Position numbers and translations under genes: made by a program
Shown: one piece after another, positions 40,030-44,873 of the stretch
How positions within the stretch are numbered: position 1 is the stretch's first letter
How the letters are laid out: every line of letters begins with the position of its first letter
The notes under the pieces: model-generated
Databases searched by the model: none
Told to the model about the DNA's origin: nothing
What the model saw: only the letters and a program-made list of their open reading frames with translations
Source of the DNA: Jiella mangrovi
GTDB taxonomy: Bacteria > Pseudomonadota > Alphaproteobacteria > Rhizobiales > Rhizobiaceae
Assembly (NCBI RefSeq): GCF_017815135.1
Contig: NZ_JAGJCF010000026.1
Span: 1-44,873 of the forward strand
Direction of reading: 5' to 3'
Length of the DNA: 44,873 nt

Positions 40030-41199
40030 ATGCGCATCACCGAGATCCGCGAAAAGACCGTGTCGATCGCCAGCCCGATCGCCAACGCCTTCATCGATTT
40101 CTCGAAGATGACCTGCTCGGTCGTCGCGGTGATCACCGACCAGATCCGCGACGGGGAACCCGTCATCGGCTTCGGCTTCAACTCCAATGGCCGCTACGGC
40201 CAGGGCGCGCTGATGCGCGAGCGCTTCATTCCGCGGCTGATGGAGGCCAATCCTGAGGCCCTGATCGACCGTGAGAACGACAATCTCGACCCCTTCGCCA
40301 TCTGGAAGGTGATGATGACCAACGAGAAGCCCGGCGGTCACGGCGAGCGCTCGGTCGCCGTCGGCACGATCGACATGGCGGTCTGGGACGCCGTCGCCAA
40401 GATCGCGGGAAAACCGCTCTATCGTCTCCTCGCCGATCGTTACCGGGAGGGCATCGCCGACGACAGCGTCTGGGTCTATGCCGCCGGCGGCTACTATCAT
40501 CCGGGCAAGGAGATCGAGGGCCTGAAGGACGAGATGAAGTCCTACCGCGATCGCGGCTACAAGGTCGCCAAGATGAAGATCGGCCTTGCCCCGCTGGCGG
40601 ACGACATGAAACGGGTCGAGGCCGCGCTATCCGTCCTCGGCGAAGGCCAGAACCTTTGCGTCGACGCCAATGGCCGCTTCGATCTCAAGACCGCCCTCGC
40701 CTATGCGAGAGCGCTCGAGCCCTATGATCTCTACTGGTACGAGGAAGCCGGCGATCCGCTCGACTACGCCCTCCAGGCCGAGCTCTCGCAGCATTATTCC
40801 GGCCGGATGGCGACCGGCGAGAACCTCTTCTCCATGCAGGACGCCCGCAATCTCATCCGCCACGGGGGCATGAACCGCGAACGCGACATCCTGCAGTTCG
40901 ACTGCGCCCTCTCCTACGGCCTCGTCGAATATATGCGCACGCTGGAGATGATGGCGGAAAACGGCTGGTCCTCCCGCCGGGTGGTGCCCCATGGCGGCCA
41001 CCAGATGTCCCTCAACATCGCCGCCGGCCTGCATCTCGGCGGCAACGAATCCTATCCGGACGTCTTCCAGCCCTTCGGCGGCTTCGCCGACGACGTCGCA
41101 GTGGTCGACAGCCAGGTCGGGCTACCCGACGCGCCGGGCGTGGGGTTCGAGCGGAAGGCGGCGCTGTATGCGTTGTTCAAGCGCGAGTTGCTGGAGTAG
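40030..41199 (+). CDS. tarD: D-tartrate dehydratase (enolase superfamily)
   Basis: A 389-residue enzyme of the mandelate-racemase group. The characterised Bradyrhizobium D-tartrate dehydratase, also 389 residues, uses K184 and H322 with metal ligands D213, E239 and E265. Here the equivalents, one position earlier, are all present: K183 in KMKIG, D212 in CVDANG, E238 in YEEAGDP, E264 in TGENL and H321 in VPHGGHQ. It converts D-tartrate to oxaloacetate. The TTT transporter upstream and the tartrate-type dehydrogenase support this function. The gene follows the palindromic element and has no strong ribosome site apart from AGGAAGG. Confidence 0.93.
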   Translation: MRITEIREKTVSIASPIANAFIDFSKMTCSVVAVITDQIRDGEPVIGFGFNSNGRYGQGALMRERFIPRLMEANPEALIDRENDNLDPFAIWKVMMTNEKPGGHGERSVAVGTIDMAVWDAVAKIAGKPLYRLLADRYREGIADDSVWVYAAGGYYHPGKEIEGLKDEMKSYRDRGYKVAKMKIGLAPLADDMKRVEAALSVLGEGQNLCVDANGRFDLKTALAYARALEPYDLYWYEEAGDPLDYALQAELSQHYSGRMATGENLFSMQDARNLIRHGGMNRERDILQFDCALSYGLVEYMRTLEMMAENGWSSRRVVPHGGHQMSLNIAAGLHLGGNESYPDVFQPFGGFADDVAVVDSQVGLPDAPGVGFERKAALYALFKRELLE

Positions 41200-41348
41200 G
41201 ATGGGAGAGAGGACGGATGCGGGGGCCTGCAACAGAATTTCCAATTCCGTTTCAGATCGCATAGCTGAAAGCAGGAGGGCGAACCGCGATAGCCGTCACG
41301 GCGCATTCTCTCGCTCTCTGATGTAGCTCAAGGCGAGGAAATTTTCGG

Positions 41349-41756
41349 ATGCCATTAAAAGAATTGCTCGGCTATCAGCTGATATATACGTCGGCTTTTA
41401 TTTTCTGGAGAATTTTTATTGTTGCATTGCTTTTTTATCTTCCTACTGTTCCAGCATCCGGATCAGCCGTAAGCGGCATTACGGTTCTGCTATCGTGTTT
41501 CACAACCCTCTATTTTTATACTCGACGCGAAAGCAGTCCACCACTCGGAAGAGAATATTGGCTCATGGTATCGATTAGTACGTCAATTGCTTTTATTTTG
41601 GACGTAATAATGTTTGTATCCGTGATAAATTACCAAAACTTCCCATTTCCTTCCAATTTTACATTCCTCATAATTATTTTAATTACAGCCGCGCTCAGCC
41701 TTATTGGAAATATGATTGGATATTCCGATTTCGTTGCACGACGATGGCTTCGCTGA
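41349..41756 (+). CDS. Small low-GC membrane protein
   Basis: A 135-residue protein with four hydrophobic helices (about 12-33, 40-57, 72-95, 105-125) and few charges. Its base composition and codon use (many A/T-ending codons) differ sharply from all neighbours, indicating transfer from a lower-GC donor. GAGGAA lies about ten bases before the ATG, and a hairpin with T-rich tail follows the stop, so it looks like a complete cassette. I recognise no family with confidence; small four-helix proteins of this kind include orphan immunity-like and ABZJ_00895-type proteins. Confidence 0.7.
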   Translation: MPLKELLGYQLIYTSAFIFWRIFIVALLFYLPTVPASGSAVSGITVLLSCFTTLYFYTRRESSPPLGREYWLMVSISTSIAFILDVIMFVSVINYQNFPFPSNFTFLIIILITAALSLIGNMIGYSDFVARRWLR

Positions 41757-41763
41757 ATTAGCA

Positions 41764-41791
41764 AACCCGCACTAGCGAAGGCGGGTTCCTT
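41764..41791 (+). terminator. Terminator-like hairpin
   Basis: AACCCGC (41764-41770) pairs with GCGGGTT (41781-41787), followed by CCTTTG; the U-run is weak. It lies directly after the low-GC gene. Confidence 0.55.
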
Positions 41792-41866
41792 TGCCCCATG
41801 TCGCGCTCGAAATTGAAACACTTTCATTGTATTCTGTTTCAGCATTGAGGCGGCTCGATCGATGAT

Positions 41867-42030
41867 AGCTCAGCGCGATATCGGGCTGCGAAATCCGTGA
41901 TGGCCGTTGTTCCCACGGATTGAAATCGATCCATGGTCATCACGACTTCGGGGCCCTGTCGAGGCTGGTCCTGTCGCCGACGAGCCGGGCTGGATCCAGC
42001 TTGCCGCTCTCCACCATATCCAGCATCGCG
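41867..42030 (-). pseudogene. Decayed 3' fragment of the alcohol dehydrogenase gene
   Basis: This stretch aligns over about 165 bases with 43330-43494, the last 50 codons and stop region of the intact dehydrogenase on the same strand; weaker similarity continues upstream to about 41840. One C is missing from a C-run near 41955, giving a frameshift, and the original stop codon is changed to a sense codon. It is therefore a dead remnant of a duplication. The remaining bases of the 339-base gap hold CTGCT-AGTATC-AGCAG (42060-42075), a possible operator of the next gene. Confidence 0.8.
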
Positions 42031-42095
42031 CAACGCCGCTCTTTCCCGTCCGCCACCATCTGCTAGTATCAGCAGGCATATGATGGAAAGTATGG

Positions 42096-43235
42096 ATGCA
42101 GCGCGTCAGAGCCCTTCATGATCCTTCGTCCGGGAAAACTTGGACGACCTGCCTCGACGGAGCCGGGACCACGGTCCGCCAAGGTGCCCCGGGACGCGAG
42201 AGAACAGCCACCCGGGACCACGTCGACGCGGAAGCTGCACGCCGCTGGGCGCTCAAGGAAGAATGGACTCGCTTGAAGAAGGGCATGGTGTTGCGCGCCC
42301 CCGATGCACCTTCGGGCGAGCCGCAGCTGCATCGCTTCATCGTCGGCGCTTACACCGGCGCCATGGCCATCGCCCCCTTCGATGGAGGTGGTTTCGTTTG
42401 CAATCGCTTCGTGGACGGGGAGGAAGAGGACGGTTCCGGGAGCGACGCCATGGTCCATGTCAGCACGGAGGGGGAGGTTACGGCCGGTCTCGCCTTGCCG
42501 AACGGACAATTGGTATGGAAGGCCGCATGGGTGCCCGCCATTGGGTCGATGATGCTGCAAGTTGATGGCGGAGTTACGCGATGGGAACCGGGCAGCAACA
42601 TCGCTACGCAGGTGCTGCAGTATCGCCCGTCCCCCGGCTTCCTTAGCGTCGGTGGAAACCGTCTTGCTTGCTACGACGGGAGCGCTGCGGTGGTGCTGGA
42701 CCTTCATGACGGTGCCGAGATCATGCGAATTCCATCCCAGCCAGAACTCTACGGCGGCCATTCTCCTCAGATGGAGGGTGCCCTATCCCGGGATGGCAGC
42801 CTGTTGGCGCTGTGCGCGGTGCCGGGAGAGATCACCGTCTTCGATATGGCGATGGGGCAGGTGCGCCAGACGCTTCGCGGCGATTTTGCCATGGTTCGTC
42901 AAATGGACTTTTTGCCAGATGGAAACAGGCTGCTAGTGGTCGAGCAATATGGGCGCGGGTCACTGCGTTGCCTCGATCTTGGCACCGGAGGGCCCGCTCA
43001 AGACTGGTCAGAATTGAAACTCGACGGAGCCAGCATCGCATTGTCGCCTTCAGGCAGCCGCCTAGCGGTGGCTTGGCGTGACCATGCTTCAATTCACGAT
43101 ATCTTCAACGACGAACGGCCGCGCAGTTTTGTGCTGGAGCACCTTGCAAAGAGATGCGCGATGGCCTGGATCGCTGAAGACAGTTTGGCGGTTCGAACCG
43201 ACCTCGGCTGCGCCAGCATCTACGCAACACCTTAA
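42096..43235 (+). CDS. WGR-like N-terminus fused to a beta-propeller-like protein
   Basis: A 379-residue soluble protein. Residues about 3-68 resemble a diverged WGR domain: GKTWTTCLDG, then Arg/Gly-rich strand, A-x2-A-x3-A-x-KEEW-x-RLKKG, although the WGR triplet itself is absent. From about 80 to the end, repeated strands such as GALSRDGSLLALCAVPGEIT, MDFLPDGNRLLVVEQYGRG and IALSPSGSRLAVAWRDHASI (each separately) give a WD40-like propeller. No signal peptide and no catalytic motif. ATG 42096 has GGAAAG upstream. It is bracketed by the dehydrogenase fragment and the intact copy, so it arrived with, or was trapped by, a local duplication. Function unknown; WGR domains elsewhere bind nucleic acids. 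Confidence 0.65.
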   Translation: MQRVRALHDPSSGKTWTTCLDGAGTTVRQGAPGRERTATRDHVDAEAARRWALKEEWTRLKKGMVLRAPDAPSGEPQLHRFIVGAYTGAMAIAPFDGGGFVCNRFVDGEEEDGSGSDAMVHVSTEGEVTAGLALPNGQLVWKAAWVPAIGSMMLQVDGGVTRWEPGSNIATQVLQYRPSPGFLSVGGNRLACYDGSAAVVLDLHDGAEIMRIPSQPELYGGHSPQMEGALSRDGSLLALCAVPGEITVFDMAMGQVRQTLRGDFAMVRQMDFLPDGNRLLVVEQYGRGSLRCLDLGTGGPAQDWSELKLDGASIALSPSGSRLAVAWRDHASIHDIFNDERPRSFVLEHLAKRCAMAWIAEDSLAVRTDLGCASIYATP

Positions 43236-43343
43236 GTCGAGTACGAGCCGATCGAGCCAGTCGGCTTCTCCCTCCCCTTTCCGCTCGACCGCGCGTTTTT
43301 GAAACAGTTCAAGCGGATCGGTCGCTGACAGCCCAGCGCGATA

Positions 43344-44384
43344 TCAGGCTGCGAAATCCGTGATGACCGTTGCTCCCACGGATTGAAATCGATTCATGGT
43401 CATCAGGGCTTCGGGGGCCCTGTCGAGGCTGATCCTGTCGCCGACCAGCCGGGCTGGATCCAGCTTGCCGCTCCTCACCATATCCAGCATCGCGCCGTAG
43501 CGATGCGCCTGCATTCCGTGGGAGCCAAGCAGTTCGATCTCCTTTGCGACGATTTTCGGCATGGGCACGGCGGGGGCTGCGTGGTCGCCCAGCATGAGGC
43601 CGACCTGAACATGCTTGCCGCGCGCGCGCAGGCAGAGGATCGAATTGGTCATCGTGGTCGGGTGCCCCAAGGCGTCGAGCGAGACATGCGCGCCGCCCTT
43701 GGTGATTTCCTGGATTGCCTCGACCACATCGCCCCTGCCGTCGATCGCGGCCACCGCACCGAGGTCCCTTGCCAGCTTCAGCTTGGCCGGGTCGAGATCC
43801 ACCCCGATCACATTCGCCCCGGCGGCATTCGCGATCATCACGGCCGAGAGACCGACGCCACCACAGCCATGCACGGCGACCCACTGGCCTGCGCTGACCT
43901 TGCCCTGGTCGATCACGGCCCGGAACGAGGTTGCAAAACGGCATCCAAGGCTTGCAGCGGTGGCGTAATCCATGGCTTCGGGCAGAGCCACGACGTTCAG
44001 ATCGGCCTGATGGATCGGTACATATTCCGCGAAGCTACCCCAATGGGTGAAGCCGGGCTGCTCCTGATGTGAACACACCTGCTGATGGCCCGCATGGCAT
44101 TCGCTGCACGCGCCGCAGCCGCAGATGAACGGGACCGTGACCCGGTCGCCCACCTTCCAGTTTCTGACATCCTTGCCGACTGCCGCTATCGCACCGGCAA
44201 ATTCGTGGCCCGGGACGTGCGGCAACGCAATGCCGCTGTCATGTCCCATCCAGCCGTGCCAGTCGCTCCTGCAAATCCCGGTCGCCTCGACCTTGATGAC
44301 GCAGCCTTTGGCCGTCGGCACGGGGTCATCGACCTCGACGACTTTCGGCGGTGTCGCGAACTGCTCGAAACGCACGGCTCTCAT
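43344..44384 (-). CDS. Zinc-dependent alcohol dehydrogenase (MDR family)
   Basis: A 346-residue enzyme. The catalytic zinc site is seen in GICRSDWHG and PGHEFAG, with C154-region [10 protein letters not shown]. The structural zinc site is [17 protein letters not shown] and the NAD motif [13 protein letters not shown]. The start is ATG 44384, with AGGAG upstream; the frame is open a little further without a ribosome site. Close relatives are AdhP-like primary alcohol dehydrogenases. It is monocistronic. A decayed copy of its 3' end lies at 41867-42030. Confidence 0.92.
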   Translation of the reverse strand: MRAVRFEQFATPPKVVEVDDPVPTAKGCVIKVEATGICRSDWHGWMGHDSGIALPHVPGHEFAGAIAAVGKDVRNWKVGDRVTVPFICGCGACSECHAGHQQVCSHQEQPGFTHWGSFAEYVPIHQADLNVVALPEAMDYATAASLGCRFATSFRAVIDQGKVSAGQWVAVHGCGGVGLSAVMIANAAGANVIGVDLDPAKLKLARDLGAVAAIDGRGDVVEAIQEITKGGAHVSLDALGHPTTMTNSILCLRARGKHVQVGLMLGDHAAPAVPMPKIVAKEIELLGSHGMQAHRYGAMLDMVRSGKLDPARLVGDRISLDRAPEALMTMNRFQSVGATVITDFAA

Positions 44385-44511
44385 ACGGCTGCAATCTCCT
44401 GGCAGTCGGTGATGACGGGAGAGCTTATCGCATGCCGGCGAACACATCGAGCCGGCGTTGCCGTTCGAATGGCTTCGAGGTGATCTGTTTCACTCAGCGC
44501 TGCCGGTTTTC

Positions 44512-44597
44512 GCTAAAGCATCGGCCCGAAAATCGGAATCGTTTTTCGGAAAGCACGATGTGGTGATTCAACAGGTTAGAGCGTCCTTTGTGCGTCC
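44512..44597 (+). repeat. Hyphomicrobiales-type mosaic repeat
   Basis: The block from ctaaagcatcggcccgaaaa through gagcgtcctttgtgcgtcc matches a repeat style very common in rhizobial intergenic DNA. It contains a hairpin (CCGAAAA / TTTTCGG). A fragment of the same core lies at 11084-11100. Confidence 0.7.
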
Positions 44598-44623
44598 ATT
44601 CAGTGCACACGGCAGTCTCGTCG

Positions 44624-44648
44624 AACGGCGCATATCGAGTGCCTGACA
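44624..44648 (+). repeat. 25-base repeat shared with 19933-19957
   Basis: Identical over 25 bases to the block at 19933-19957; here it directly follows the mosaic repeat. Confidence 0.65.
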
Positions 44649-44684
44649 GTCTGAGATTAGGCGTCCGCTTCTATCGCGCTCGTC

Positions 44685-44750
44685 ATGCTCGGGCTCCGTC
44701 CCGAGCATCCAGTGCGCCGTTTAAGCTTCTGTTGTGTATAACGTTCCTGG
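44685..44750 (+). repeat. Composite dispersed repeat
   Basis: The hairpin ATGCTCGGG/CCCGAGCAT (44685-44708) overlaps a 51-base block (44700-44750) that aligns without gaps to 29658-29708. It ends ten bases before the IS110-type transposase stop, so it may mark the insertion neighbourhood. Confidence 0.6.
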
Positions 44751-44759
44751 CAACTGTGT

Positions 44760-44873
44760 TCATTCGAACGCCTTTCTGTCTCTCTGCATGGCGTTGAGAA
44801 CAGTGAGAAGCTTTCTGGCGACGGCGATGATGCCGACTTTCTTCGATCCCGATCTTTCGGCGACGGCTTGAAA
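44760..44873 (-). CDS. IS110-family transposase, C-terminal end (partial)
   Basis: The last 37 codons and TGA stop (44762-44760) of a gene entering from the right edge. The pattern KKVGIIAVARKLLTVLNAM followed by QRD is the characteristic IS110/IS1111 transposase C-terminus (usual form K-x2-x-L-x-A-x-RKLL-x-ILNAM-x-RD). The 5' part lies outside the window, so intactness cannot be judged. Confidence 0.8.
   Translation of the reverse strand, partial: FQAVAERSGSKKVGIIAVARKLLTVLNAMQRDRKAFE

Noticed and set aside
38704-40500. Long minus-strand frame opposite the dehydrogenase and tarD
   Set aside because: It reads through the palindromic repeat and two well-defined sense genes; no protein family seen.
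1-44873. CRISPR arrays, rRNA and tRNA genes
   Set aside because: No regularly spaced repeats, tRNA cloverleaf cores or rRNA segments were noticed on either strand by eye.

Overview
The window is GC-rich DNA from an alphaproteobacterium, most likely order Hyphomicrobiales (Rhizobiales). Three things point there: RepA/RepB partition proteins of the rhizobial type, TRAP, TTT and dipeptide ABC uptake operons with LacI/GntR/IclR regulators, and several mosaic palindromic intergenic repeats typical of that order. Because repA, repB, a divergent initiator-like gene, a probable counter-transcribed RNA and a centromere-like palindrome pair lie at 30.8-34.5 kb, the window is probably part of a megaplasmid or chromid rather than the main chromosome.

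Region 1 (0.2-8.6 kb) is a signalling island. A minus-strand operon with overlapping or nearly abutting genes reads: response regulator with a KaiA/RsbU_N-like C-terminal domain (4798-3923), kaiB (3926-3618), kaiC (3618-2074), hybrid histidine kinase REC-PAS-HisKA-HATPase-REC (2062-203). It is separated by an AT-rich stretch holding two inverted repeats from a plus-strand receiver protein (5270-5752). Next comes a minus-strand membrane Cache-HAMP-PAS histidine kinase coupled to an Rcp1-like receiver (8626-5838). The KaiA-like receiver protein in a non-cyanobacterial kai operon is the most unusual item in the window.

Region 2 (9.2-19.6 kb) looks like C3-sulfonate catabolism: a UTRA GntR regulator, a YeiH/SuyZ-type exporter, a LacI regulator facing two LacI-type operators, a small membrane protein, a Tat-exported TRAP binding protein with its two permeases, and HisD-like (HpsN-like), SDR and zinc-dependent dehydrogenases ending in a clear terminator. 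No sulfo-lyase is present. A convergent msrA follows.

Region 3 (20.0-29.3 kb) holds a SelA-like PLP enzyme, a divergent IclR regulator, and a minus-strand operon with a peptide-type ABC transporter (SBP, two permeases, two ATPases) that encloses a cog3964-type amidohydrolase and ends in a RidA-like protein. Together they suggest uptake and breakdown of an acylated amino- or hydroxy-acid, or a small peptide-like compound.

Region 4 (30.0-34.5 kb) is the maintenance module: vapBC, tandem palindromes (candidate parS), repB, repA (TTG start), a noncoding control region with a probable antisense RNA opposite a 29-codon leader ORF, and a winged-helix Rep-like gene.

Region 5 (34.6-41.2 kb) is a tartrate module: FCD-type GntR, TctC-TctA-TctB transporter, tartrate/D-malate dehydrogenase, a long palindromic repeat, and D-tartrate dehydratase.

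Region 6 (41.3-44.9 kb) is patchy accessory DNA: a low-GC small membrane protein, a decayed 3' fragment of an alcohol dehydrogenase gene, a WGR-like/beta-propeller protein, the intact alcohol dehydrogenase, mosaic repeats, and the 3' end of an IS110-family transposase running off the window.
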